In this document: positions 49,628 to 58,196 of the stretch, piece by piece
Numbering within the stretch: the first letter of the stretch is position 1
Layout of the letters: the number at the start of each line of letters is the position of its first letter
From: Streptomyces xanthophaeus
GTDB taxonomy: Bacteria > Actinomycetota > Actinomycetes > Streptomycetales > Streptomycetaceae
Reading direction: 5' to 3'
Assembly (NCBI RefSeq): GCF_030440515.1
Contig: NZ_CP076543.1
Location: forward strand, 6,458,501-6,522,500
DNA length: 64,000 nucleotides
Position numbers and translations under genes: made by a program
Notes under the pieces: generated by a model
What the model was told of the DNA's origin: nothing
The model's database searches: none
The model's input: only the letters and a program-made list of their open reading frames with translations

Positions 49628-52600
49628 ATGACTGACACCGGCCAGGTCCCGGGCGAGGGTCTCCCGGACAACGCGGGCATGGTGGATCAGCAGAGCGTCC
49701 CCGCTCCGGTCCAGATCCCGGCACCGATTCCCGCGGGCTACGCCTTCCAGGACCTCATGGACAACCCGGCCGAGCCGGAGGACGAGGAACTGCTGCTGAT
49801 GCCGAGCGGCCAGGGTGCGTGGAGCGACCCGCAGGTCGTCCCGCAGGCCCCCGCCTTCCCCGCCGTGCCCCAGCTCGGCGAGCCGCCGGTGTTCACGGAC
49901 CAGTCCTACGCCGCCGCGCCCGCCTATCCCGAGGCCCCGGCCGCGTACACCGAGTTCCCTCCGCCCGTGTTCACCGACGGCGGCTACAGCGCGGGCGCGC
50001 ACGAGACGGGCGGCCGTGACTCCGGCGCGCTCGACCTCGGCGGGCTCGTCGTCCCGCCCCCGGCGGCCCCCGCCGCCCCGGTGGCCCCCGCGGCCCCCGC
50101 CCGGCGCCCCCTGCACATGGGCCCGCCCATGCCCGAGGCCGGCGGAGTCGTACGGTCCCTCGCCGACCGGGGCCCTGCCGCCGCCATGCCCGCCCAGCCC
50201 GCCCCGATGGCCGCCGTGAGCACCCCGTCGGCGCCCCTCCCGCTGCGCCAGGCAGGACCCCCGACCACGGGACCCGAGTACCTGGACATCCCGCGCGCAG
50301 AGACCGCCCCGGCCCCCGCGGCCCAGCCGGGCGAGATCCCGCCGCAGGCCGGTGCCCCGTGGACGCCGGAGCCGGTGGCGGAGCCCGCCCCCGCCGAGGC
50401 CGCAGCCCGGCCCGTGGAGCCGGAGCCCGTCCCGACCCCTGCGGAGCCGGTGGTCCACGCCGAGCCGGTGGTGGCCGAGCCGCTGCAGTCGGAGCCGGAG
50501 CCGGAGCCGGAGCCGGTCGCGGTCGAGCCGGAGCCGGTCGCGGTCGAGCCCCAGCCGGAGCCGGTCGCCGTCCAGCCCGAGCCCGTGGAGCCCGAGCCCC
50601 AGCCCGAGCCGGTGGCGGCCCTCGTGGCCGAGCCGGTCCAGCCGGAGCCCGTCGCCGAGGTACAGCCGGAGCCCGCACCCGAGCCGATCGCGGCCGAGCC
50701 GGTGGTGGCCGTGGAGCCGCAGCCCGAGCCGGTCGTCCCCGCCGAGGCGGTGGCGGCCGCGGCGCCCGAGCCGGTCGCCGAAGCGCAGCCGGAGCCGGAG
50801 CCGGAGCCCGCACCCGAGCCGATCGCGGTCGAGCCGATCGCGCCCGAGCCGGTGGCGGCCGTGGAGCCGCAGCCCGAGCCGATCGCAGTCGAGCCGATCG
50901 CGGCCGAGCCGGTGGCCCAGGCCGAGCCGGTGGCTGTGGAGCCCCGGCCCGAAGAGCCGGCCCCCGCCGAGCCCGCAGCCGAGGGCGAGCCCTCGGTGGA
51001 CGTTCCGGCCGAGCCCGCCGCAGGCGAGGCGGCCCCCGGCTACGCCGACGCCGAGCGCGAGGCCGTCCTGCGCGTCATGCGCGAGCGCCGCGACATCCGC
51101 AACGGCTTCCGCACCGACCCCATCCCGCACGAGGTGCTGCTCCGCGTCCTGGAAGCCGCGCACCACGCACCCAGCGTGGGCCACTCCCAGCCGTGGGACT
51201 TCGTCGTCATCCGGTCGGCCGAGACCCGCCGGGCGATGCACGAGCTCGCCCAGCGCCAGCGCGAGGCCTACGCGAAGTCCCTGCCCAAGGGCCGGGCGAA
51301 GCAGTTCAAGGCACTCAAGATCGAGGCCATCCTCGACACCCCGGTGAACATCGTCGTCACCGCCGACCCCACCCGCGGCGGCCGCCACACCCTCGGCCGC
51401 CACACCCAGCCGCAGATGGCCCCGTACTCCGCGGCCCTCGCCGTCGAGAACCTCTGGCTCGCCGCGCGCGCCGAGGGCCTCGGCGTCGGCTGGGTCAGCT
51501 TCTTCGACGAGCGCGAGATGGTCCGCGAGCTGGGCCTGCCCGAGCACCTCGAAGTGGTCGCCTACCTCTGCGTCGGCTACGTCGACGAGTTCCCCGAGGA
51601 GCCCGAGCTGGCCCAGGCCGGCTGGTCGCAGCGCCGCCCGCTCTCCTGGGTCGTCCACGAGGAGACCTACGGCCGCCGCGCGCTGCCCGGCGAGGAGCCG
51701 CACGACCTGCTCTCGGAGACGGTCGCCAGCATCCGCCCGCTCGACGCGAAGGCCCTGGGCGAGGCCTGGGAGCGCCAGAAGCGCATGACCAAGCCCGCCG
51801 GGGCCCTGGGCATGCTGGAGATCATCTCCGCGCAGCTGTCCGGCCTCTCCCGGGTCTGCCCGCCGCCGATCCCGGAGCCGGCCGCGGTCGCGATCTTCGC
51901 CGGTGACCACGGCGTGCACGCCCAGGGCGTGACCCCGTGGCCGCAGGAGGTCACCACCCAGATGGTGGCCAACTTCCTGGGCGGCGGAGCGGTCTGCAAC
52001 GCCTTCGCCAACCAGGTCGGCGCCGAGGTCTGCGTGATCGACGTCGGCGTCGCGGGCGACCTCCCGGCCACCCCGGGCCTGCTCCCGCGCAAGGTCCGTC
52101 CCGGCACGGCCGACCTCTCCACCGGCCCGGCGATGACCCGCGAGGAAGCCGTCGCGGCCATCGAGGTGGGCATCGAAACGGCCCGCGACCTCGTCGCGGC
52201 CGGCAACAAGGCGCTCCTCACGGGCGAGATGGGCATCGCGAACACCACGGTGTCCGCCGCCCTCATCTCCGTCTTCACGGGGGTCGACCCGTCCGAGGTC
52301 ACCGGCCGTGGCACGGGCATCAACGACGAGACGCACGCCCGCAAGGTCGAGGTCGTCCGCCGCGCCCTGGAGCTCCACCAGCCCGACCCGGCGGACCCGA
52401 TCGGCGTCCTCGCGGCCATCGGCGGCCTGGAGCACGCGGCCATCGTCGGCCTCCTCCTCGGCGGCGCGTCGCTGCGCACCCCCGTGATCCTGGACGGCGT
52501 CAGCGCCGGAGCCGCCGCCCTGGTGGCCCGCGCGATCGCCCCCGAGTCCCTGTCGGCCTGCATCGCGGGCCACCGCAGCGCCGAGCCGGGCCACGTCGCG

Positions 52601-52756
52601 GCGCTCAACAAGCTGGGCCTGCGCCCGCTGGTCGACCTGGACCTCCGCCTCGGCGAGGGCACGGGCGCCCTGCTCGCCCTCCCCCTGGTCCAGAGCGCGG
52701 CCCGCGCGATGCACGAGGTCGCCACGTTCGACTCGGCGGGCGTCACGGAGAAGTAA
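49628..52756 (+). CDS. cobT: Disordered extension + BluB-like nitroreductase + CobT (DMB phosphoribosyltransferase)
   Basis: 1042 residues, three parts. Residues 1 to about 470 are low-complexity Pro/Glu/Ala/Val. Residues about 472-700 form a nitroreductase fold (EREAVLRVMRERRDIRNGF; GVGWVSFFDEREMVREL; RPLSWVVHEETYG) resembling BluB, which cuts up reduced FMN to make 5,6-dimethylbenzimidazole. Residues about 705-1042 are CobT (KPAGALGMLEIISAQLSGL; FAGDHGVHAQGVTPWP; LRLGEGTGALLALPL with the catalytic Glu), which forms alpha-ribazole phosphate from DMB and nicotinate mononucleotide. The fusion would channel DMB to CobT. Start ATG 49628 follows GAGGGG. Confidence 0.9.
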   Translation: MTDTGQVPGEGLPDNAGMVDQQSVPAPVQIPAPIPAGYAFQDLMDNPAEPEDEELLLMPSGQGAWSDPQVVPQAPAFPAVPQLGEPPVFTDQSYAAAPAYPEAPAAYTEFPPPVFTDGGYSAGAHETGGRDSGALDLGGLVVPPPAAPAAPVAPAAPARRPLHMGPPMPEAGGVVRSLADRGPAAAMPAQPAPMAAVSTPSAPLPLRQAGPPTTGPEYLDIPRAETAPAPAAQPGEIPPQAGAPWTPEPVAEPAPAEAAARPVEPEPVPTPAEPVVHAEPVVAEPLQSEPEPEPEPVAVEPEPVAVEPQPEPVAVQPEPVEPEPQPEPVAALVAEPVQPEPVAEVQPEPAPEPIAAEPVVAVEPQPEPVVPAEAVAAAAPEPVAEAQPEPEPEPAPEPIAVEPIAPEPVAAVEPQPEPIAVEPIAAEPVAQAEPVAVEPRPEEPAPAEPAAEGEPSVDVPAEPAAGEAAPGYADAEREAVLRVMRERRDIRNGFRTDPIPHEVLLRVLEAAHHAPSVGHSQPWDFVVIRSAETRRAMHELAQRQREAYAKSLPKGRAKQFKALKIEAILDTPVNIVVTADPTRGGRHTLGRHTQPQMAPYSAALAVENLWLAARAEGLGVGWVSFFDEREMVRELGLPEHLEVVAYLCVGYVDEFPEEPELAQAGWSQRRPLSWVVHEETYGRRALPGEEPHDLLSETVASIRPLDAKALGEAWERQKRMTKPAGALGMLEIISAQLSGLSRVCPPPIPEPAAVAIFAGDHGVHAQGVTPWPQEVTTQMVANFLGGGAVCNAFANQVGAEVCVIDVGVAGDLPATPGLLPRKVRPGTADLSTGPAMTREEAVAAIEVGIETARDLVAAGNKALLTGEMGIANTTVSAALISVFTGVDPSEVTGRGTGINDETHARKVEVVRRALELHQPDPADPIGVLAAIGGLEHAAIVGLLLGGASLRTPVILDGVSAGAAALVARAIAPESLSACIAGHRSAEPGHVAALNKLGLRPLVDLDLRLGEGTGALLALPLVQSAARAMHEVATFDSAGVTEK
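50395..51010 (+). repeat. Degenerate GAGCCGGT-type tandem repeats encoding Pro/Glu repeats
   Basis: The stretch encodes repeated EPVAVEP and QPEPVA units with nearly identical codons (gagccggtcgcggtcgagcc recurring), interspersed with imperfect longer units. It is probably expanded by slippage. It lies within the bluB-cobT gene and encodes a flexible, strongly acidic linker. Confidence 0.85.
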
Positions 52757-52842
52757 CCCGTGCCGGTCCGGAGGCGGGTGCGTTTCCGGACCTGTGGCGG
52801 GGTCCCGTCCGGGATCCGGCTCGTGCCCGGGTCCGCCGTGGG

Positions 52843-52868
52843 GCGGGGACACTCCGGGATGTCCCCGC
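52843..52868 (+). terminator. Terminator after the cobT fusion gene
   Basis: A perfect 9-base stem with 8-base loop about 90 bases after the stop codon. Confidence 0.6.
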
Positions 52869-52973
52869 AGGTCGAGCGAACCCACCACCGGCCGACAGGC
52901 CGGTCCGGCTCAGGGTTCGCGAGCCGAGGAGACGTCCCGGAGGGGCACCGCCCCACCGCGAAGCCGATCCCCA

Positions 52974-53015
52974 GCCCCGCCGGCGTTTGAGGCGCGGGGT
53001 CCGGGGCGGAGCCCC
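52974..53015. repeat. Streptomyces-type palindromic intergenic repeat, family 1
   Basis: A 42-base element; the reverse complement matches 1796-1836 and, in its first half, 14054-14080. It continues into ggggcgcagcccc (53016-53028), another short palindrome. Located between convergently unrelated genes, not inside a gene. Confidence 0.8.
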
Positions 53016-53154
53016 GGGGCGCAGCCCCGTCCGCGCCTCGGGACGGCCCGCGCCGTATGGTGGACCCGCACCAAGAATCCGCACGTCAGCACACCGCCGC
53101 TCCAGAGCCGCAGCGGCACGACAGATCGACTGCCGCACCAGGAGCCGCACCGCC

Positions 53155-54399
53155 ATGGCCGACACCCCCGCCTACCCCGTAGGACTCCGCCTCGCCGGCC
53201 GCCGCGTCGTCGTCATCGGCGGCGGACAGGTCGCGCAGCGTCGCCTTCCCGCGCTCATCGCGGCCGGCGCCGATGTCCTGCTCATCTCGCCCTCCGCCAC
53301 CCCCTCCGTGGACGCCATGGCCGAGACCGGTGAGATCCGCTGGGAGCGCCGCCGCTACCAGGACGGTGACCTCGCCGACGCCTGGTACGCGCTGATCGCC
53401 ACCCAGAACCGCGAGGACAACGAGCGCGCCTCCGCCGAGGCCGAGCGCGAGCGCGTCTGGTGCGTCCGCGCCGACGACGCCTCCGCCGCCACCGCCTGGA
53501 CGCCCGCGACCGGCCGCATCGAGGGCGTCACCGTCGCCGTGCTGACCGGCAACGACCCCCGCCGCTCCGCGGCCGTCCGCGACGCCGTCGTGGAGGGCCT
53601 GCGCGACGGCACCCTCACCGCTCCCTCCCACCGGCACAAGGCCACCCCCGGTGTGGCCCTCGTCGGCGGCGGCCCGGGCGACCCGGACCTGATCACCGTG
53701 CGCGGCCGCCGCCTCCTCGCCGAGGCCGACGTGGTCATCGCCGACCGGCTCGGCCCCCGTGACCTGCTCGACGAGCTTCCGCCGCACGTCGAGGTCATCG
53801 ACGCCGCGAAGATCCCGTACGGCCGGTTCATGGCCCAGGAGGCCATCAACAACGCCCTGATCGAGCACGCCAAGGCCGGCAAGGCCGTGGTCCGGCTCAA
53901 GGGCGGGGACCCGTACGTCTTCGGCCGCGGCATGGAGGAACTCCAGGCCCTCGCCGAGGCCGGCATCCCCTGCACCGTCGTCCCCGGCATCTCCAGCTCC
54001 ATCTCGGTGCCCGGCGCCGTCGGCATCCCGGTCACCCACCGCGGTGTGGCGCACGAGTTCACCGTGGTCAGCGGCCACGTCGGCCCCGACGACCCGCGCT
54101 CGCTCGTGGACTGGGCCTCCCTCGCCAAGCTCACCGGCACCCTGGTGATCCTGATGGGCGTGGACAAGATCGGCCTGATCGCCGAGGCGCTGGTGCGCCA
54201 CGGCCGCTCCGCGGACACCCCCGTCGCCGTGATCCAGGAGGGGACCACCGCCACCCAGCGCCGGGTGGACGCCACCCTGGCCACGGTCGGCGAGACCGTG
54301 CGTGCCGAAGAGGTCCGCCCGCCGGCCGTCATCGTCATCGGCGAGGTCGTCCGCGTGAACGGCCCGGGCGACCGCACCCTCCCCACCACCAGCGCCTGA
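53155..54399 (+). CDS. cysG: Siroheme synthase / uroporphyrinogen-III C-methyltransferase
   Basis: 414 residues. The N-terminal part (about 1-150: GLRLAGRRVVVIGGGQVAQR, a Rossmann fold) is the precorrin-2 dehydrogenase/ferrochelatase domain; the C-terminal part (about 165-405: VGGGPGDPDLITVRGR, RLKGGDPYVFGRG) is SUMT. It makes precorrin-2 and then siroheme, the branch point to cobalamin and to sulfite/nitrite reductase cofactor. It follows cobL and cobT, fitting a corrinoid set. Confidence 0.95.
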   Translation: MADTPAYPVGLRLAGRRVVVIGGGQVAQRRLPALIAAGADVLLISPSATPSVDAMAETGEIRWERRRYQDGDLADAWYALIATQNREDNERASAEAERERVWCVRADDASAATAWTPATGRIEGVTVAVLTGNDPRRSAAVRDAVVEGLRDGTLTAPSHRHKATPGVALVGGGPGDPDLITVRGRRLLAEADVVIADRLGPRDLLDELPPHVEVIDAAKIPYGRFMAQEAINNALIEHAKAGKAVVRLKGGDPYVFGRGMEELQALAEAGIPCTVVPGISSSISVPGAVGIPVTHRGVAHEFTVVSGHVGPDDPRSLVDWASLAKLTGTLVILMGVDKIGLIAEALVRHGRSADTPVAVIQEGTTATQRRVDATLATVGETVRAEEVRPPAVIVIGEVVRVNGPGDRTLPTTSA

Positions 54400-54441
54400 C
54401 AGGCCGTTGGCACCGCACCCAGGACAAGGCAGTATCACCCT

Positions 54442-55242
54442 GTGGCTGATCTCATCACCGTGACCGACCCCGACGACCCGCGCCTGCGCGACTACACGGG
54501 CCTGACCGACGTCGAACTCCGGCGCAGGCGCGAGCCCGCGGAGGGCCTTTTCATCGCCGAGGGCGAGAAGGTCATCAGACGCGCCAAGGACGCCGGGTAC
54601 GAGATGCGCTCGATGCTGCTCTCCGCCAAGTGGGTCGACGTCATGCGCGACGTCATCGACGAACTCCCGGCACCGGTCTACGCCGTGAGCCCCGAGCTCG
54701 CCGAGCGCGTCACCGGCTACCACGTGCACCGCGGGGCCCTGGCCTCCATGCAGCGCAAGCCGCTGCCCACGGCCGAGGAACTGCTGTCCACGACCCGGCG
54801 GGTGGTCGTCATGGAAGCGGTCAACGACCACACCAACATCGGGGCCATCTTCCGCAGCGCCGCCGCACTCGGCATGGACGCGGTGCTGCTGTCGCCCGAC
54901 TGCGCGGACCCGCTCTACCGCCGCTCGGTGAAGGTCTCCATGGGAGCGGTGTTCTCCGTCCCCTACGCCCGCCTGGAGGCCTGGCCGAAGAGCCTGGACT
55001 CGGTGCGCGAGGCCGGCTTCAAGCTGCTCGCCCTCACCCCGCACGAGAAGGCCACGCCGATCGACGTGGCCGCGCCGCAGTCCCTGGAACGGGTCGCGCT
55101 GATGCTGGGCGCCGAGGGCGACGGCCTGTCCACGCCCGCGCTGGTCGCCGCCGACGAGTGGGTACGGATCCCCATGGCGCACGGCGTGGACTCGCTGAAC
55201 GTGGGCGCCGCGGCCGCGGTCGCCTTCTACGCGGTGGCCTAG
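54442..55242 (+). CDS. TrmH-family RNA methyltransferase
   Basis: 266 residues. N-terminal substrate domain (FIAEGEKVIRRAKDAGYEM), then SPOUT motifs NDHTNIGAIFRSAAALG, LGAEGDGLS and HGVDSLNVGAAAAVAFY. It should 2'-O-methylate an rRNA or tRNA ribose with S-adenosylmethionine. It belongs to a different subgroup from the enzyme near 7.7 kb. GTG 54442 follows cysG by 42 bases, and a large hairpin follows its stop. Confidence 0.9.
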   Translation: MADLITVTDPDDPRLRDYTGLTDVELRRRREPAEGLFIAEGEKVIRRAKDAGYEMRSMLLSAKWVDVMRDVIDELPAPVYAVSPELAERVTGYHVHRGALASMQRKPLPTAEELLSTTRRVVVMEAVNDHTNIGAIFRSAAALGMDAVLLSPDCADPLYRRSVKVSMGAVFSVPYARLEAWPKSLDSVREAGFKLLALTPHEKATPIDVAAPQSLERVALMLGAEGDGLSTPALVAADEWVRIPMAHGVDSLNVGAAAAVAFYAVA

Positions 55243-55288
55243 GGGGTGTCTTGCCGGGTCAGGACGGGCTGACCGGCAAGACACCCCC
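55242..55288 (+). terminator. Terminator after the TrmH-family gene
   Basis: Fifteen paired bases (gggggtgtcttgccg with cggcaagacaccccc), a one-base bulge and four more pairs around an 8-base loop. The stop codon's last base begins the stem. Confidence 0.85.
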
Positions 55289-55328
55289 AGGGCCGCGCCG
55301 CGCAGTAGGACCCTGCCGAACGCCTGAG

Positions 55329-56543
55329 CTACAGCTTCTGGGCCGCCGCGATGCCCAGCGCGACGATCAGCGTCACCACGACGAACACGATCAGCCGCTG
55401 CCGCATCAGCTTCGGATCCGGCCGTGAGGGGCGCCGTCCCGTCCCCGTCGTCCTGGGGGCCGGACGGCCGCCCGTACGCCCCGAGGTCGGCCGGGAGGAC
55501 GGGCCGCCGGGGTGCTGCGGGTGCCGGGAGGACGAGGGCCGGGCGTGCGGTCCGCTCGGGGAGCCGCCCTGGGCCCGGGGCGTGGTGCTGCCGTCCGTAC
55601 GACGCTCCGTACGCCGGCCGGGGTACTCCTCGGCCCCGCCGATCCGCTCCGCCTCGGGCAGCCGCCCGGTCGGCCGTTCGACCCGGGCCCGCTGGGCCGG
55701 CGGGCGCCCGTCCGAGAGCCCCTGCGCCTCGCGGGCCGCGATCTCCTTGAGCCGCATCGACAGCTGGAGCGTGCTGGGCCGCTCCTCGGGGTCCTTGGCG
55801 AGGCAGGCCCGCACCAGGGGCGCCAGCGCGTCCGGCACGCCCTGCAGGTGCGGCTCCTCGTGCACCACGCGGTACAGCATGACCTCGGAACTGCCGTGCC
55901 CGAAAGGCGAGTCGGCGGTGGCCGCGTAGGCCAGGGTGGCGCCGAGGGCGAAGACGTCGGTGGCCGGGGTGACGGCGGCGCCGCGCACCTGCTCGGGTGC
56001 GAGGAATCCGGGGGAGCCGACGGCCGTACCCACATGGGTGAGGGTGCTCGCCCCGGTGGCCCAGGCGATGCCGAAGTCGATGATCCGGGGGCCCTTGGGC
56101 GACAGCAGGATGTTCGAGGGCTTGAGGTCGCGGTGCACGACCCCCGCCTCGTGGACGGCGACCAGGCCCTCGGAGAGCGCGGCGCCCACGGCGGCGATCT
56201 GCGCGGCCGTCAGGGGCCCTTCCTCGGCCACCTTGTCGTGCAGCGAGGGACCGGGCACGTACTGGGTCGCGAACCAGGGGCGCTCGGCCTCCAGGTCCGC
56301 CGCCACCAGGCGTGCGGTGCACCCGCCCCGGATCCGCCGGGCGGCGGACACCTCACGGGCGAACCGTGAGCGGAACTCCTGGTCCTCGGCCAGATCCGGC
56401 CGGATGACCTTGAGCGCGACACGCTGCCCGCGCCGGTCCGATCCCAGGTAGACCACGCCCATGCCGCCGGCGCCGAGCCGCCGGTGCAGTCTGAACGAGC
56501 CGACGACACGCGGGTCCTCGCGCCGGAGCCGCATCATCGCCAT
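55329..56543 (-). CDS. Membrane-anchored Ser/Thr protein kinase without external sensor domain
   Basis: 404 residues. Kinase domain (about 15-275): GAGGMGVVYLG, the invariant Lys in VALKVIRP, HRDLKPSN, DFGIA and GSPGFLAPEQ. A Pro/Arg/Gly-rich juxtamembrane linker (about 290-375) leads to one C-terminal transmembrane helix, after which only AAQKL remains, so nothing sensory projects outside. ATG 56543 was preferred over a GTG six bases upstream. It may be controlled by partners or by the linker. Confidence 0.9.
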   Translation of the reverse strand: MAMMRLRREDPRVVGSFRLHRRLGAGGMGVVYLGSDRRGQRVALKVIRPDLAEDQEFRSRFAREVSAARRIRGGCTARLVAADLEAERPWFATQYVPGPSLHDKVAEEGPLTAAQIAAVGAALSEGLVAVHEAGVVHRDLKPSNILLSPKGPRIIDFGIAWATGASTLTHVGTAVGSPGFLAPEQVRGAAVTPATDVFALGATLAYAATADSPFGHGSSEVMLYRVVHEEPHLQGVPDALAPLVRACLAKDPEERPSTLQLSMRLKEIAAREAQGLSDGRPPAQRARVERPTGRLPEAERIGGAEEYPGRRTERRTDGSTTPRAQGGSPSGPHARPSSSRHPQHPGGPSSRPTSGRTGGRPAPRTTGTGRRPSRPDPKLMRQRLIVFVVVTLIVALGIAAAQKL

Positions 56544-57094
56544 GTCCACCCCGCTGACCGGTCGTCCTGTTGACGTGGCACAGCTTACGGACCATCCGGC
56601 ATGCGTGCTCAGAGGCCGCGCCCTCGCCGGGGGATTCGATTGTCAGTGCGCCACAGCACACTTGAGGGGGCGTCGGCGCCGTGGTCCGAGAGCGCCCCCA
56701 AGGTGGTCCGCCCGGCCAAGCACCCCTTGCGCCAAGGGGATTGGAGCCTGGGAGCAGCTCCGGACCCGCTCCGGTGCGCCCGTACGCGGCTCGCGGCCGA
56801 GTCGATCTTGCCGACGGCCGGTGGGCGGACACGCGGCAACAGGGAGTGACGCAAGTGAGCGAAGTCACTACCCTCCGGTCATCCCCTCCGGGAAGTCCCC
56901 CATAACGGGGGAGCCGTCTCCACCCAGGGGAGTACGCGGGGGAGGCCCCGTCATCCTCCTGGAGGCCCGGCAATGGGTACGAGGGCATGAGGCCAGGAGC
57001 CGCCCACCCGCCTAGTGTTGAAGACAAGCGGCGGGTGGCGCACTCGTCCCCCGAGGTCACGAGCCCGCCGCTGCCAGACGACAGGGAGAGGACC
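56544..57094. other. 551-base region between the divergent kinase gene and the small membrane protein gene
   Basis: No gene supported. It contains inverted repeats gggggcg/cgccccc (56666-56672, 56693-56699), agtgac/gtcact (56845-56850, 56864-56869) and tccccc/ggggga (56896-56901, 56907-56912), which could be operators for the two divergent genes. Confidence 0.55.
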
Positions 57095-57280
57095 ATGGCG
57101 GACATCGCACGGCACGGACGCAAGGCATTCGCGTTCAACGGCCACGAGTCCGGTACCCGCCACCCCCTGGTGGCCGCGGCCATGGTGCTCCCCCTGGCCG
57201 CCCTGCTGCTCTTCCTCTTCGGAGGCTTCGATCAGCTGGCGGCGCAGGCGTCGTCCGTGGGCGTGATGCTGGGGCGCTGA
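57095..57280 (+). CDS. Small membrane protein
   Basis: 61 residues: a basic N-terminus (MADIARHGRKAFAFNGHES), one hydrophobic helix (PLVAAAMVLPLAALLLFLFG) and a short Gly/Gln tail. GGAGAGG precedes the ATG at 57095. From memory it has homologs in the same place in other Streptomyces. Its role is unknown. Terminated by the hairpin at 57372-57421. Confidence 0.75.
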   Translation: MADIARHGRKAFAFNGHESGTRHPLVAAAMVLPLAALLLFLFGGFDQLAAQASSVGVMLGR

Positions 57281-57371
57281 GCGGCGCCCCAGGTCCGGGA
57301 GAGCGGCCCGGACCGGGACATCGGCCTGCCGAACCCCGTGGGGACGGGGGAGCGGCGGACGGACGGCAGGT

Positions 57372-57421
57372 GAAGGGTGCTGCCCGTACGACTGGGGAGT
57401 CGGACGGGCAGCACCCTTTTT
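57372..57421 (+). terminator. Intrinsic terminator with T-run
   Basis: 15-base stem (57372-57386 with 57403-57417) followed by T residues to 57421; the strongest U-tailed terminator of the window. Confidence 0.9.
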
Positions 57422-57503
57422 CGTGCACCGCTTTCCCGCACCCGGGCGCCGGGCCCGGCATCCCGGCCGTTCGCGCACGCGGCCCACTCGTGCGGGGGAA
57501 CGC

Positions 57504-57537
57504 GAAAGCCCCGACCGTGGGAACGGTCGGGGCTTTC
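57504..57537 (-). terminator. Terminator of the tRNA cluster
   Basis: Perfect 15-base stem with 4-base loop, at the 3' end of the minus-strand tRNA genes; on that strand it ends in a TTTC run. Confidence 0.85.
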
Positions 57538-57543
57538 AGGTAG

Positions 57544-57615
57544 TGCGCGATACTGGGATTGAACCAGTGACCTCTTCCGTGTCAGGGAAGCGCTCTCCCG
57601 CTGAGCTAATCGCGC
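57544..57615 (-). tRNA. tRNA-Val (GAC), copy 1
   Basis: Acceptor stem GCGCGAU/AUCGCGC, D-arm, anticodon loop CUGACAC (anticodon GAC, codon GUC) and T-arm with UUCAAUC. The discriminator is A. CCA is not encoded. Confidence 0.97.
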
Positions 57616-57667
57616 GGGCTCCGCAGCTCGAAAGCCGCAGGTGGAACAAGGTGGTGCAGGTGCTGCG

Positions 57668-57739
57668 TGCGCGATACTGGGATTGAACCAGTGACCTCTT
57701 CCGTGTCAGGGAAGCGCTCTCCCGCTGAGCTAATCGCGC
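57668..57739 (-). tRNA. tRNA-Val (GAC), copy 2
   Basis: Identical to copy 1 over the whole 72 bases. Confidence 0.97.
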
Positions 57740-57758
57740 GGGGATCCTTGCGGATCAG

Positions 57759-57830
57759 TGGACGATACTGGGATTGAACCAGTGACCTCTTCCGTGTCAG
57801 GGAAGCGCTCTCCCGCTGAGCTAATCGTCC
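57759..57830 (-). tRNA. tRNA-Val (GAC), copy 3
   Basis: Same body as copies 1 and 2, but the acceptor stem is GGACGAU paired with AUCGUCC, a compensatory change on both strands. Confidence 0.97.
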
Positions 57831-57834
57831 TTGG

Positions 57835-57905
57835 AGGTGGAGACGGGATTTGAACCCGTGTAGACGGCTTTGCAGGCCGTTGCCTCGCCTCTCGGCCACT
57901 CCACC
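57835..57905 (-). tRNA. tRNA-Cys (GCA)
   Basis: Acceptor GGUGGAG/CUCCACC, anticodon loop CUGCAAA (anticodon GCA, codon UGC), T-arm GUUCAAAUC, discriminator U as expected for Cys. CCA not encoded. Confidence 0.97.
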
Positions 57906-57943
57906 TGGAGCTGCAGGGGTTCTCGGGAAGATCCCCCACTTCG

Positions 57944-58016
<73 letters not shown>

Positions 58017-58196
58017 AGGTCACCGTGTTCGCTCCGGGGTTTTCCCCCTTCGCTCCCTGGCGACGAGTTGAACTCTAGCGGATTCCCGGGCCAGCTCAAA
58101 AACGCGTTTCCGCAGCGTGCTGCCGCTCGATCACCACAGGTCACCCTGCCGTCACCGCACCGGCGCCGTGCCGTCACCGGTCATAGACTCGCAGCC

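Larger units (their letters stand above)
52757..53154. other. 398-base gene-free region before cysG
   Basis: No convincing gene. It contains a terminator-like hairpin (gcggggaca 52843-52851 with tgtccccgc 52860-52868), then the family 1 repeat. Short open frames here lack Streptomyces codon bias. Confidence 0.6.

Noticed and set aside
49463..52888. A 1141-codon open frame antisense to the bluB-cobT gene
   Set aside because: High GC and the Pro/Glu repeat leave the opposite strand open; no domain or start is sensible.
52760..52990. A 76-codon open frame after the bluB-cobT gene
   Set aside because: Covers a hairpin and the edge of a repeat and lacks codon bias or a ribosome site.
53086..56322. 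A 1078-codon open frame opposite cysG and the TrmH-like gene
   Set aside because: Antisense shadow with Gly/Arg/Ala composition and no family motif; the real genes on the + strand are clear.
56461..57015. Open frames in the region between the kinase and the small membrane protein
   Set aside because: No similarity, poor GC3 pattern; the region looks regulatory.
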